Below the pieces are notes generated by a model, which was not told the DNA's origin, made no database searches, and saw nothing but the letters and a program-made list of their open reading frames with translations. The translations under genes were made by a program, and so were the position numbers. From a virus, in the IMG/VR virus record IMGVR_UViG_3300050821_002430, positions 1 to 32,660 of that record: a DNA stretch of 32,660 bases, one strand, 5' to 3'. This document shows, in pieces, positions 1-7,247 of the stretch. Position 1 is the first letter of the stretch; every line of letters starts with the position of its first letter.

Positions 1-1866
1 CTGAACCGTCTTCTTCGCTCGCCCGGTTTTCTCGACTTCGACATCAAGCCCGGTTTTCGGATCAGTCTCAAGCGCGGTGTAAGTGATCGTCCGCATCGCG
101 ATCTGCGGTTCCCTGTAAGCAAGCTTTCGGCCGGAAGGTAACTTGATCCAAAGGAATTGATTGCTGACTGAGAACTCGCACTTACCTGCAAACTGAGTCT
201 TACCCGTTTCGATCGCATTCACTGCCGCGTCTTCATAGGCGTCCCAAAGATCGACGACGGGACTATTGGCCTGGCGGTAGTTCTTCACCGCTTCAACGGA
301 CATCCGGCTTGTGAGTTTCAACCGGTACATCGTGTAGGCCGTGTCTTTAAATCTCTTCCACGACATGCGAAAGCCGCAACCGAGAACCTGCGCTTTACCG
401 AGCTGACGAGCGTCGAGAGCCCATGACTCTTCGGCGATGACTCCGGCTTCGATCTCTTCGTAGGTCATACCCATATTCATCGCAGCTTGATAAATGTACG
501 GGTCGCCGCCTGATCTTAGAACTTCAAGCCCGGCTTCATTGTCGGCTAGCCACCAAAGGACGGCGACTTCGATCGCTGAAAAGTCGGCAACGCAAAGTTC
601 ATAGCCTTCCGACGGAATGATCATGTTTCGGAGAATTGACGAAAAGAGAATCCCGAGACTATCGCCGTAAAGAAGTTGCAGCATTTCGTAGCTACAGCTC
701 ACGACGTTTTCTACGGCGGCATAGGGCCTGTCTTTGTCGACCTTCAAGATCCCGCGTGGAAAGTTATAGGGATTGATTCCGGTCCCACCGTCTCGACCGG
801 TTGAGGCTGCGTGATATAAAACCAGATCGCGGACGCGCTCGTCTTCGTTGGCACGACTTAAAAATGCGGAGTACTTCTTCGTTGAGGTTTTGGAGAGAGC
901 TTGACGAATCTCAAGCAATCGCTTCATGTTCTCAGAAATGTCGAATCGATTTAAACTATCCTCGACTGTCTTCGCTTTGAGATCGGGAAGCTCAATCCCT
1001 TCTAGGGCTAAGAACTCTAAAATGGATTTTCGGGCACCGGCTTTCGTAACAAGCCCCATGGTGAGGGAATCAAGCTCTTTCAGTTTCTTTCTGGATTCAA
1101 TGGCCATGATGTCGACAATCTTTTTCACGGTCGGATAGTCGACGCGAAGTCCGCGCCAATTGAGTTTCTGATTAAAAAACCAAAGCTCTTGCTCTTGCGG
1201 GATCAGATCGGGGAGAGCGAGATCAAGCTCTTCTTCGGCTCTCACGTCAATTTTGCAATAGGTGTAGAGTGTTTCCCACACTTGTGGATCATCGGCGTAT
1301 TCTAAGAAGACGGGGGGCTCGGGAGCGTCGGCAATCGCCAAACGTTTCGGGCTCAACTTCACACCCGCAGCGCGATCTTCATTCGCTTCTTTCCATTTAT
1401 TCCATTTCGCCGTAGGCTTGCACGTTGCGAGCATGGCCTGGTATCCCCGTTTATCTTTTTGAATCCGCAGACCCAAGGCTTCACCGGCTCCCTCCAAATT
1501 TCTCGGTAAAGCGCAAGCCGCCGCTTTAGCAGCTGTACATCTAAACTGACGTCGAGGAATAACGGGCCAACCGTTCCTCTTCACCAAAATGTTGTGATAG
1601 ATACATCGATCGAAGAAAACATTATGGCCCGCAAATTCGTATCCTTCTTCTATGAGACGCAGCCAAAACTCTTTGAGTTTTTGCGATTGATTTTTCCAAG
1701 GGCGGTTGATGACTTCAAAGGGTAAGAAATAAACCGTCGGACTTTCTCGCAGTTTAAAAGCGAGGCAGGTCGGTTGGGTTGACGGATCAACCGAATATTT
1801 ATACCCGCCTTCGAGTTTTAAATTACTCTTTGAGCGAGTTTCGAAGTCGAATATCAGTCGTTTCAT
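1..1866 (-). CDS. Family A DNA polymerase with 3'-5' exonuclease (partial, runs off left edge)
   Basis: This is the phage replicative polymerase; 622 codons are visible and the C-terminus lies beyond base 1. The start ATG overlaps the stop of the upstream HNH gene (ATGA at 1866-1863). The N-terminus is a DEDDy proofreading domain: FDFETRS gives Exo I (D7, E9), AGHNVFFDR gives Exo II (D86) and YCKID gives Exo III (Y203, D207). The polymerase domain shows motif A as ADFSAIEVAVLWWLA (D428) and motif B as RQLGKAQVLGCGF (R487, K491). Motif C, with its HD pair, would lie outside the window. No 5'-3' exonuclease domain precedes the proofreading domain, which is usual for phage PolA proteins. It is the last visible gene of the leftward replication block. 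The identification rests on motifs in the right order and spacing and is secure. Confidence 0.95.
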   Translation of the reverse strand, partial: MKRLIFDFETRSKSNLKLEGGYKYSVDPSTQPTCLAFKLRESPTVYFLPFEVINRPWKNQSQKLKEFWLRLIEEGYEFAGHNVFFDRCIYHNILVKRNGWPVIPRRQFRCTAAKAAACALPRNLEGAGEALGLRIQKDKRGYQAMLATCKPTAKWNKWKEANEDRAAGVKLSPKRLAIADAPEPPVFLEYADDPQVWETLYTYCKIDVRAEEELDLALPDLIPQEQELWFFNQKLNWRGLRVDYPTVKKIVDIMAIESRKKLKELDSLTMGLVTKAGARKSILEFLALEGIELPDLKAKTVEDSLNRFDISENMKRLLEIRQALSKTSTKKYSAFLSRANEDERVRDLVLYHAASTGRDGGTGINPYNFPRGILKVDKDRPYAAVENVVSCSYEMLQLLYGDSLGILFSSILRNMIIPSEGYELCVADFSAIEVAVLWWLADNEAGLEVLRSGGDPYIYQAAMNMGMTYEEIEAGVIAEESWALDARQLGKAQVLGCGFRMSWKRFKDTAYTMYRLKLTSRMSVEAVKNYRQANSPVVDLWDAYEDAAVNAIETGKTQFAGKCEFSVSNQFLWIKLPSGRKLAYREPQIAMRTITYTALETDPKTGLDVEVEKTGRAKKTVQ

Positions 1867-2270
1867 TTACGTTTGGCCTCAACTTGCTGCTTCCATGTCT
1901 GCCATTCGCAATTGCTGAGACAGTAATTCTTAGACGAATCGAGTCTCCCTATGGTGTGGCCGGGGGGTTTCAGCCCCATATCTTTTACGAAGTTTCTAAA
2001 GTCGCGCCAACGCTTCGCGACTTCAATGCCTTTGCCGCCGTAAAAGCGGTATTTATCGGCATTAGGATTCGTACAGCGATGGATCATCGCTCGCCAAGAG
2101 TTGTACGTAGGGCTTCTCTTATTTCTCGAAGCGAAGCCGTGAAAATATTGCCCAATTGGGACGTTTTCTCTGACGTTACCATATCGGGAAAGACGCGTTG
2201 AGTGGGCCGAGCAGAGTTTACGATTTCCGCGAACCGTCTTACCGCATTGTTTTAGTTCGCATTTCGACAT
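1863..2270 (-). CDS. HNH-type homing-endonuclease-like protein, no AP2 domain
   Basis: This 135-residue protein starts with a probable zinc-binding cluster (C4, C9, C20, H23) followed by the module seen in many phage HNH-like proteins: [15 protein letters not shown], then YGGKGI, KRW, DMGLKP and SNCEWQTWKQQ. It is a paralogue of the gene at 7810-8247 and shares this core almost block by block. Here the usual R-x-D-N-x-G-Y segment reads GRLDSSKNY and CRWAT is CEWQT, so it may be weakened, and it stops right after the core without the AP2 tail. The ATG at 2270 is chosen; an in-frame TTG at 2285 would give a TTGA overlap with the upstream gene and is possible. Neither start has a clear ribosome site. 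Its stop overlaps the polymerase start. The role as a free-standing mobile endonuclease is inferred from family and position. Confidence 0.8.
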   Translation of the reverse strand: MSKCELKQCGKTVRGNRKLCSAHSTRLSRYGNVRENVPIGQYFHGFASRNKRSPTYNSWRAMIHRCTNPNADKYRFYGGKGIEVAKRWRDFRNFVKDMGLKPPGHTIGRLDSSKNYCLSNCEWQTWKQQVEAKRK

Positions 2271-2281
2271 ACTAGTAAGTG

Positions 2282-2713
2282 TCAATGAGTCGTTTCGTTT
2301 GAATCAGCGGGTAACACTTCGATTGGTTTACCGTCAAGTCCAATGATCTTCTTCGTAGGCCGCTGAGCAATGACCGGTTGTTTCTCTCTGAACGCCGCTT
2401 TCATCTGAGCCGCTTTCTCTTCTTCAGTCAGAACCGGATTATACTTTTCTTCATGCTTCTTCAAAACAATCCGACCCTGCTCTTCACCTAAGAACTCAAC
2501 AATGTCGTCGAAGAGGCAAAAGCCGATCGAGCCCATGATCTGAAATAAAACCTGCGGAGTCGGATCATGGATCTCATTGGGAATTGCGCCTAAGAACACG
2601 CCGAAGCCGTGACCTTGGAACTCAATAAACTTCGCATCAGGATCGGAGCTTTCTTTAGCGCGTTTGAAGAAGACGGCGTCTCCTGTTTTTAAATTAGGTT
2701 TTTGCTTGCTCAT
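2282..2713 (-). CDS. Unknown phage protein, 143 aa
   Basis: I do not recognise this protein. It starts with a lysine-rich segment, continues with a compact Gly/Phe-rich region (GHGFGVFLGAIPNEIHD) that looks like a small beta domain, then a hydrophobic stretch around 'FQIMGSIGFCLFDDIVEFLG', and ends with a charged, probably helical and then flexible tail. There is no signal peptide or membrane segment. The start ATG overlaps the stop of the MazG-like gene (ATGA at 2713-2710). It belongs to the leftward replication block. It is upstream of the HNH gene, so before that insertion it would have been directly adjacent to the DNA polymerase gene. Confidence 0.75.
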   Translation of the reverse strand: MSKQKPNLKTGDAVFFKRAKESSDPDAKFIEFQGHGFGVFLGAIPNEIHDPTPQVLFQIMGSIGFCLFDDIVEFLGEEQGRIVLKKHEEKYNPVLTEEEKAAQMKAAFREKQPVIAQRPTKKIIGLDGKPIEVLPADSNETTH

Positions 2714-3015
2714 ACTGTCTTCCTTTCGATCGCCTGCTCAAGACGATCTAGTTTAAATTCCATTCGATTGTCGACTTCGATCTCACCATAATGGTGGCGC
2801 ATTTGATTGACCGTGATGAGGACATCGGCGATCTCGTCAACGATTGCCTCGAAAGTTCCGCCAGGGCTACCGTTGAGCGCTTTACAGAGGACGACAGAAA
2901 GCTCCGACAGCTCCTCTACAGTCTTGATTTTCTGCGGAGTATCTCCCCATTTCTGGCGAGCTTTCACGGTCAGATCGTCGAGTCGTGCGAGCGAGATCAT
3001 GTATTGAGTTTTCAC
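2710..3015 (-). CDS. MazG-like nucleotide pyrophosphohydrolase
   Basis: This 101-residue all-alpha protein carries the MazG/dUTPase-like metal-binding signature: EELSEL in the first helix of the core (about residues 34-39), and DEIADVL about residues 61-67. It is followed by a helix ending in MEFKLDRLEQA. Members hydrolyse (d)NTPs to monophosphate and pyrophosphate, so in a phage replication block it may trim the nucleotide pool or act on alarmones; the substrate cannot be told. The start is GTG, overlapping the preceding stop as GTGA; an in-frame ATG lies five codons further in at 3000 but has no ribosome site. Confidence 0.82.
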   Translation of the reverse strand: MKTQYMISLARLDDLTVKARQKWGDTPQKIKTVEELSELSVVLCKALNGSPGGTFEAIVDEIADVLITVNQMRHHYGEIEVDNRMEFKLDRLEQAIERKTV

Positions 3016-3497
3016 AGTACCATCCGAGTCGTATTACATCTTGAGCAGGTTTCAACATCATCAGAGAAACGGCTCCATTTATGAGGGCAACCGTCTCCGC
3101 AAACAGAACAGAATTTTACTCTACTGATCGGATCATTGTTACTGAGATACTCCCATTTATGCCCGTGAAGCTGGCACTTTTCTTGAGGAGTTAAATCCAA
3201 GACGTCGCCGCCGTTTGAATTCAAAAGCGGAAGTTGCGCATCGTCGCGCGGGTTCATATCGTTTGGCCTAGACGGTTCGCGACCGTCTTTGATTGCTTTT
3301 AAAAGCTCAACCTCACGACGTATATACCAAAGTGATTTCTCAAGATCTTCGATCTCTTTGGTGGGGTCTTTCTTGCCTGCGCGTGAAATATACTTGACGG
3401 CGTTACCACGAGCGAAGTTCAACTTCTGATCTTCGATGAACTCGATCACTTCGATCTTGCCGGAATTATAATGCTTCGGATGGTTGATGTCGCTCAT
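3012..3497 (-). CDS. DUF3310 protein with duplicated C-terminal Cys/His repeat
   Basis: Residues 1 to about 70 match the DUF3310 family, common in phage replication regions: it begins NHPKHYNSGKIEVIEFIED and continues with ARGNAVKYISRAGKK and a helix LEKSLWYIRREVEL. The family is sometimes labelled nucleotide-kinase-like but no activity is established. After a linker the C-terminus holds two copies of a short H-K-W...C-x2-C unit: GHKWEYLS with CSVC, and PHKWSRFS with CSRC. This suggests one or two small zinc sites added to the core. The ATG overlaps the previous stop (ATGA at 3497-3494). One copy of the GTATATAC palindrome lies inside, at 3320-3327. Confidence 0.85.
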   Translation of the reverse strand: MSDINHPKHYNSGKIEVIEFIEDQKLNFARGNAVKYISRAGKKDPTKEIEDLEKSLWYIRREVELLKAIKDGREPSRPNDMNPRDDAQLPLLNSNGGDVLDLTPQEKCQLHGHKWEYLSNNDPISRVKFCSVCGDGCPHKWSRFSDDVETCSRCNTTRMVL

Positions 3498-3676
3498 GCC
3501 CGCACCGCGTTCTGAAAGATAATCTTCCGACGAGGTTTGCGTTCAGTAACTTCGATCTTAAGAGCGGCGGCAAATCCTGCGCGAATCACGCACGCCTTGC
3601 TACAAAAATCTTTACTTCCGATACAGCGGAAGGGCGACTCAGTCGGACTTCCGCAATGACTACATTTCATTTTCAT
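3494..3676 (-). CDS. Small Cys-rich (zinc-ribbon-like) protein
   Basis: This 60-residue protein has two cysteine pairs, CSHC (residues 5-8) and CSKAC (about residues 25-29), with a further Cys at about 18. This is the pattern of a small treble-clef or zinc ribbon. A basic tail (RKPRRK) could contact nucleic acid. Function is unknown. The ATG overlaps the upstream stop (ATGA at 3676-3673). A second ATG two codons in is equally possible. Confidence 0.7.
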   Translation of the reverse strand: MKMKCSHCGSPTESPFRCIGSKDFCSKACVIRAGFAAALKIEVTERKPRRKIIFQNAVRA

Positions 3677-3909
3677 AGATAACTTCCTACTGGCGGCGGT
3701 CCCGTGAACGCCTGGTCAAATGTTTTTGCTCTCTTGTTTAACAAATCGTCGTGAGCTTTCTTCCACTTCTCACACTCCGCTTCGGCCTTCTCAGCGCGAA
3801 GATCAGCCACGCATTTGGCCTTAAACCAATCGTCGCGACCGGCTTCGACCTTTTTGATTTCTAACTGTAAAAGCTTAATCTGCTCATGCAGTCTATCGAT
3901 CTCTTCCAT
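3673..3909 (-). CDS. Small coiled-coil protein, 78 aa
   Basis: The ATG at 3909 is chosen because a strong ribosome site (GGGGGAAG) lies 4 nt upstream; a longer frame reaching to a GTG at 3984 would overlap the membrane micropeptide gene and lacks this support. The product is almost all charged helix from residue 2 to about 65 (EEIDRLHEQIKLLQLEIKKV, later AEKAEAECEKWKKAHDDLLN), with heptad spacing of Leu/Ile typical of a coiled coil. A short Pro/Gly tail follows. Function is unknown. It overlaps the next gene by ATGA. Confidence 0.75.
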   Translation of the reverse strand: MEEIDRLHEQIKLLQLEIKKVEAGRDDWFKAKCVADLRAEKAEAECEKWKKAHDDLLNKRAKTFDQAFTGPPPVGSYL

Positions 3910-3976
3910 CACACTTCCCCCAAAATAGAACGGCGACCCGAGCAGGTTTGCATGGCTTCTCAGGCCGCCGATCACG

Positions 3977-4069
3977 CTATCCACACACTGAGACGTGGAG
4001 TAGAACTCTAAAGATCACTGCCGCCGTAAGCATTCCGGCTCCGAATAAAAATCCATTAACGTATTGCAT
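3977..4069 (-). CDS. Membrane micropeptide, 30 aa
   Basis: This very short frame has an excellent ribosome site, AGGAGA six nt before the ATG at 4069, and ends with TAG at 3977. The peptide (starting MQYVNGFLFGAG) is a single hydrophobic helix, residues 4-28, with one Arg inside (VIFRVLL), so it probably sits in the inner membrane. It follows the structured element at 4091-4165 and precedes the coiled-coil gene, whose reading starts 67 nt later. No function can be assigned. Support comes from the ribosome site and the clean fit between neighbours. Confidence 0.55.
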   Translation of the reverse strand: MQYVNGFLFGAGMLTAAVIFRVLLHVSVCG

Positions 4070-4089
4070 TTGATTCTCCTATTGGTGAA

Positions 4090-4166
4090 GAAGCGGCAGG
4101 CGTCAGCTTTGTATTCGCGATCTCGTGCCTAGAATTGGCCTTACCGTCGTAAGTCCCTGCCGCTTT
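4090..4166 (-). ncRNA. Candidate structured RNA element (multibranch fold)
   Basis: The 144-nt gap between the SSB-like gene and the micropeptide holds a perfect 10-bp inverted repeat, AAGCGGCAGG (4091-4100) and CCTGCCGCTT (4156-4165), closing a 55-nt interior. Read on the minus strand, the interior contains a perfect hairpin CTTAC-GACG-GTAAG and a second small one GCC-AATTCTA-GGC, so the whole can fold as a branched structure. It would be transcribed in the leftward block just before the ribosome site of the micropeptide. It is not a recognisable tRNA: there is no TTCRA loop, the 7-nt loop lacks U33, and no CCA follows. It might be a leader, an mRNA processing or stability element, or a decayed tRNA. 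Confidence 0.45.
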
Positions 4167-4213
4167 CGGTTATTCCCAGCTATGACGAACCGGGCACCGA
4201 ACTTTCTAGCCGC

Positions 4214-4849
4214 TCACATGAATGTCTCTTCGTCCTCGTTAGCGTCGTCGCCACCGGAAACGGGATTGAAGACCTGTTCAACCGGTTTCTTCCCACCAAA
4301 GGACTTGCCGTCTCTGAGTTTCTGGACGTGATCCAAGATGAAACCGACGCCCTGTTTTCCCATGTACTCCCACACGTAGGCATAGATATAAGCCCGCGCG
4401 TAACAGCCTGGATAGAAGTCAGTCGGATCAGTGATCGGAGTCATATCAGGTCCGACGACTGTCGGTCTCTGTTCTTCAGACGTCGAAGCCTTAATGACCC
4501 AATGGCCTTTGTAGCCTTCTTTGTCTTTATGTTTTGGATCATCGCCGTCGGTGACGGGACTCTCAAGAGTTGAATTGCCATCGTCATCAACTGGCCAATT
4601 CTCTTTAGCGCCGAACATCGCAATCTTGGCATTCTTCATGACTTCAACCAACGAGCGTTCTACGCCGTCGACTGTCGATCCGACGATCTTCTTATCTTTC
4701 GGAAAGAGCATTGTGATTGAGAATTTGGGTTTATCTGTCGGCTTCACCGCTTGCGCTTTGAAGACGTGAGGATAGGAGACGCGGAACTCGGGCGTGATCA
4801 TACGCGAGAGATCTTTGTCAACTTTGTTTGTTTTCTTAGCAACTGCCAT
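4214..4849 (-). CDS. DUF2815 (Enc34-type) single-stranded DNA-binding protein
   Basis: The 211-residue product matches the DUF2815/Enc34 ssDNA-binding family: the N-terminal segment FRVSYPHVFKAQAV and then KPKFSITMLFPKDKK is the family hallmark, followed by an OB-like core with GHWVIKAST, DFYPGCYARAYIYAYVW and GVGFILDHVQKLRDG. The C-terminus is acidic (DDANEDEETFM), as in other SSBs where the tail recruits partner proteins. It probably coats ssDNA during phage replication and works with the adjacent DUF2800 nuclease and PolA. The ATG has a good ribosome site (AAAGGA) and is preceded by a 48-nt gap that contains a GGTATATACC palindrome, so this gene seems to have its own promoter inside the block. 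Confidence 0.88.
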   Translation of the reverse strand: MAVAKKTNKVDKDLSRMITPEFRVSYPHVFKAQAVKPTDKPKFSITMLFPKDKKIVGSTVDGVERSLVEVMKNAKIAMFGAKENWPVDDDGNSTLESPVTDGDDPKHKDKEGYKGHWVIKASTSEEQRPTVVGPDMTPITDPTDFYPGCYARAYIYAYVWEYMGKQGVGFILDHVQKLRDGKSFGGKKPVEQVFNPVSGGDDANEDEETFM

Positions 4850-4872
4850 TTTCGGATTTCCTTTCGTGTTTT

Positions 4873-4884
4873 CGGTATATACCG
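4873..4884 (-). promoter_or_regulatory. GGTATATACC operator-like palindrome upstream of the SSB gene
   Basis: The perfect 12-bp palindrome CGGTATATACCG fills part of the only sizeable gap in this stretch of the leftward block, 24 nt upstream of the SSB start. On the minus strand it is followed directly by GAAAACACGA and the ribosome site. The TATATA inside could also serve as a -10 element, but no convincing -35 box was found. It is one of five intergenic copies. Confidence 0.6.
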
Positions 4885-4897
4885 ATTACTTACATCA

Positions 4898-5716
4898 TTA
4901 ATAAAAATCTTCAATCTCTTTTTGAATAGGGATTGAAAATACTGCTTTCGCTTTCTCTAACTTGCCTTCAGTCTTTAGAGGACAGATGGATTTCGCCGGA
5001 CACCAATGACAGTGACTTCCTTCAACATATTTTTTAGGAAATCGCTTTACTCGATCAACTGCCTTTTGGAACTGATAAACCCATGCTTGCAGCTCACCAA
5101 TTGAAATGTCCCAATAGAGAGGGCCCTCGTAGCCCTTGATTCTCGGTTGAACGATCCAAAGCCTCACACGCTTAAAGTTCCAATCAAACCGATGAGCAAG
5201 TCCGATCCCGTAGAAAATCATTTGAAGATTCTCCTTTGGTGAAACCGCAACTCCCGCACCATATTTATAATCGAAAACGTGAAGCGTTCCGAAGTGATCG
5301 ACTACCGCACCATCAAAAGTCCCAAACATTTCGGGATCAATGAAGTCGAGGTATATACGAGTTTCGACCATGATTTCAGAATGAGGCGTCTGTCGGTGAA
5401 GCCCTATAATGAAATCACGAGCCGCTATCCCGTGTCTCAACATCTCTGTCGGATAAGACGTTACTGTCGGCAGTCTTCGGATTTCCGCGATCATGAGTTG
5501 CTCTAATACCTCGTGGGCTTCCGTTCCCTCTTTCGCCCAAACGGAACTCTTGCTCGGAATGCCTTCCGAGAGATTCACCGAGCCCGGACAGCTAAACCAG
5601 CGTTCCGCTCCCGATGCCGAGTACTTCGAATGCGCCCGCTCACCGTGAGCCTTCGGTCCTGCGACCTTGACCGGCTTCACGGCAGTGCGAACGTATTGAG
5701 CGAAGTCGTTACTCAT
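4898..5716 (-). CDS. DUF2800 protein, PD-(D/E)XK (RecB/Cas4-like) nuclease
   Basis: This 272-residue protein has the DUF2800 layout. HSKYSASGAERWFSCPGS opens the domain, and WAKEGTEAHEVLE (about residues 60-72) is the helical motif with the conserved Glu/His. The nuclease core reads GTFDGAVVDHFG then HVFDYKYG, giving the two acidic residues and the Lys of PD-(D/E)XK, with the glutamine-bearing QM helix following. The cysteines CHWCPAKSICP near the C-terminus may bind an Fe-S cluster or zinc as in AddB/Cas4. It probably processes DNA ends in phage recombination and replication next to the SSB. The ATG at 5716 is chosen by homology; it overlaps the preceding gene by 8 nt. It contains a GTATATAC site at 5351-5358. 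Confidence 0.85.
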   Translation of the reverse strand: MSNDFAQYVRTAVKPVKVAGPKAHGERAHSKYSASGAERWFSCPGSVNLSEGIPSKSSVWAKEGTEAHEVLEQLMIAEIRRLPTVTSYPTEMLRHGIAARDFIIGLHRQTPHSEIMVETRIYLDFIDPEMFGTFDGAVVDHFGTLHVFDYKYGAGVAVSPKENLQMIFYGIGLAHRFDWNFKRVRLWIVQPRIKGYEGPLYWDISIGELQAWVYQFQKAVDRVKRFPKKYVEGSHCHWCPAKSICPLKTEGKLEKAKAVFSIPIQKEIEDFY

Positions 5717-5897
5717 CGTCGCGATCTTTATCAAACCACACAGCTTTGCCGTCGCCGTGAGCGAATTCGTTAGTAGGGACTTCTTCCCAACCTTCACGAG
5801 TTTTCTGCCAAATTCGCCCGTCATCTGTGAGCGCAGCTAAGGAATTATTTCCCGTCGTTCCGTTCACTGAGACTGCGATTTGAATGATCTTCTTCAT
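5709..5897 (-). CDS. Unknown small protein, 62 aa
   Basis: The ATG at 5897 overlaps the upstream stop (ATGA). The product begins MKKIIQIAVSVNG and contains ALTDDGRIWQKTREGWEEVP, a beta-hairpin-like segment with two Trp, seen in many small phage proteins of unknown role. The acidic end (DKDRDDE) overlaps the DUF2800 start. A longer frame reaching further upstream is rejected because it would run through the preceding gene. Confidence 0.7.
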   Translation of the reverse strand: MKKIIQIAVSVNGTTGNNSLAALTDDGRIWQKTREGWEEVPTNEFAHGDGKAVWFDKDRDDE

Positions 5898-6160
5898 GCG
5901 TCTCGGGCTTCCTGAGTGGGCTTCGTTTGCGGTGCCGCAAATTGAGGCCAAGACCAATGACCAGGCTTTAGCGTTTCCGAAAACGGTGTAGGATTAAAGT
6001 ATATACCGTTAGGATTAAAGACGGTGAGCTGGCATTCCTGAGTCTCTTCGTTCAAGACTTTCGTCACGATCGCAGGACTAGGCTCCGGTAAATGCTCTCC
6101 GCCGGGCGTTCCATATTTGGTATAGACGACGATCCGGCCAATGCTTGCTTTCGGTAGCAT
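5894..6160 (-). CDS. Unknown protein, 88 aa
   Basis: I do not recognise this protein. It starts MLPKASIGRIVVYTKYG and looks like a small beta-rich (SH3-like) domain: short strands separated by Gly/Pro turns, ending in GHWSWPQFAAP. No membrane segment is present. It is in the leftward block, with its ATG sharing one base with the preceding stop (TGATG) and its stop overlapping the next gene by ATGA. A GTATATAC copy (5999-6006) encodes Ile-Tyr here. Confidence 0.7.
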   Translation of the reverse strand: MLPKASIGRIVVYTKYGTPGGEHLPEPSPAIVTKVLNEETQECQLTVFNPNGIYFNPTPFSETLKPGHWSWPQFAAPQTKPTQEARDA

Positions 6161-6627
6161 CAGACTTCCATCGCTTTCAAGACGTCAGCGTACTTAGAAG
6201 GATCGATCTCGGTGATCGAAGCGGTCTTGAATTTCTTAAGCAGAAGGGCCTTCGTTGCCTTGATTCCGTTCTCAGCCGCGTGAGCTTTGCAAGCATCATT
6301 CACTTGATCGGCTGTGATCTTCTTTGCCTTCTTAGCAGCCGGTGCCGGAGCTTCGTCTTCTTCGTCCTCGTCATCACCAAAGTTAACAGCGGCTTTCTTT
6401 TTCGCGGCTACCTTCTTTGGCGCGATCTCCTCTTCGTCTTCTTCGGTATCGTCAGAAGCCGGAGCTGTATCGAGATCTTCCTCTTCTTCGTCGACAGCCG
6501 CTTGAGCGCCCTTTCCGCTCGTGATCAATTGTTTCAGAATGGTGACCTGCACTTCGAGAGCGTGGATCGAGGATTTCAATCCGTTCGCGTGAGCGCCAAT
6601 GAGATCTTTCTGTAAGTTCGTTTGCAT
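6160..6627 (-). CDS. Acidic/Lys-rich linker protein with C-terminal helical domain
   Basis: Residues 1-40 form a helix (LKSSIHALEVQVTILKQLI), residues about 45-105 are a low-complexity stretch alternating acidic runs (DEEEEDLD, TEEDEEE, DDEDEEDE) with Lys/Ala-rich runs, and residues 103-155 form a compact helical domain (ITADQVNDACKAHAAENG, later KKFKTASITEIDPSKYADV). Similar C-terminal domains occur in phage proteins encoded near ssDNA-binding genes, but the function is not known to me. The acidic linker suggests a DNA-mimicking or scaffold role, which is speculative. The ATG at 6627 has a suitable purine-rich site. Confidence 0.75.
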   Translation of the reverse strand: MQTNLQKDLIGAHANGLKSSIHALEVQVTILKQLITSGKGAQAAVDEEEEDLDTAPASDDTEEDEEEIAPKKVAAKKKAAVNFGDDEDEEDEAPAPAAKKAKKITADQVNDACKAHAAENGIKATKALLLKKFKTASITEIDPSKYADVLKAMEV

Positions 6628-6642
6628 GACTTCTTCCTTTTG

Positions 6643-6858
6643 TTATTGCCTTTCGGCGGTTGATCCGAGCTTGCTGTCTCGGAAATCTTTTTCCATTTCT
6701 TTAAACGCTTCTTCGAAAAGTTTTTCGTAACTCGTCCGACGTTTGAACGTGCAGCGAGTACAGGTCGTCTCGACTAAGTATTTAGCTCCGGGTTCTCTGA
6801 CCACTTCGCAAAGTGGATCGTGCCCGAAAATAAAACATTTCCAATGATAGCGCCTCAC
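6643..6858 (-). CDS. Small Cys-containing protein, 71 aa
   Basis: The start is GTG, overlapping the stop of the preceding gene as GTGA. Cysteines C8 and C17 and the pair CTRC (about residues 33-36) with nearby His could form a zinc site. A charged helix follows (YEKLFEEAFKEMEKDF). Function is unknown; the protein looks like the small zinc-finger proteins common in phage early regions. Confidence 0.6.
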   Translation of the reverse strand: MRRYHWKCFIFGHDPLCEVVREPGAKYLVETTCTRCTFKRRTSYEKLFEEAFKEMEKDFRDSKLGSTAERQ

Positions 6859-7247
6859 TTTAATTTAAACTCCCCGAGAACTTCCAACGCGACGATAGGG
6901 CCCATGATCGATTGATCGAAGTGACCGAACTTATTGAACGTGAGAAAATTGTTTCCATCCCAGTGCGCATCATGTTCAAGACCCGCGTAGAACCTGAGAG
7001 CCTCTTTAAATTTCTTATTCTCTTCGGTGTAGCCTTCGATTTGAAGAGCGATCGAAGAGAGTGGAGTCGTCAATATCTTTAGCTTCGATCTCGCTTCGTC
7101 AAGGCTTTCGATGAGAATGGAAACGACATCAATCGGTGCCCACTTCCTATCGAGTTCTTTCTCTTCTTCAGTGATGGGTTGAGTGCCTAACTTTCGAATA
7201 CATGCATAGAGCTTCTTGACTTCTTCAAATTCTTGATCGCTGATCAT
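6855..7247 (-). CDS. Unknown protein, 130 aa
   Basis: The N-terminal two thirds are charged helix, probably partly coiled coil (EEVKKLYACIRKL, DEARSKLKILTT, YTEENKKFKEAL). The C-terminus has a short conserved-looking module, RFYAGLEHDAHWDG followed by GHFDQSIMGPIVALEVL. That ending resembles C-termini of several small phage early proteins, but I cannot name a family. The ATG overlaps the metallophosphoesterase stop (ATGA). Confidence 0.7.
   Translation of the reverse strand: MISDQEFEEVKKLYACIRKLGTQPITEEEKELDRKWAPIDVVSILIESLDEARSKLKILTTPLSSIALQIEGYTEENKKFKEALRFYAGLEHDAHWDGNNFLTFNKFGHFDQSIMGPIVALEVLGEFKLK

Noticed and set aside
1779-2201. Open frame on the plus strand across the HNH gene
   Set aside because: The minus-strand HNH core and its ATGA junction with the polymerase are clearly coding; the plus frame has no ribosome site.
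4090-4166. tRNA gene in the gap with the 10-bp stem
   Set aside because: There is no TTCRA T-loop, the 7-nt loop has no U at position 33, the arms do not match cloverleaf lengths and no CCA follows, on either strand.
6145-6615. Open frame on the plus strand opposite the acidic protein
   Set aside because: Its Ser/Phe-rich composition mirrors the Glu/Asp/Lys codons of the real gene on the minus strand.
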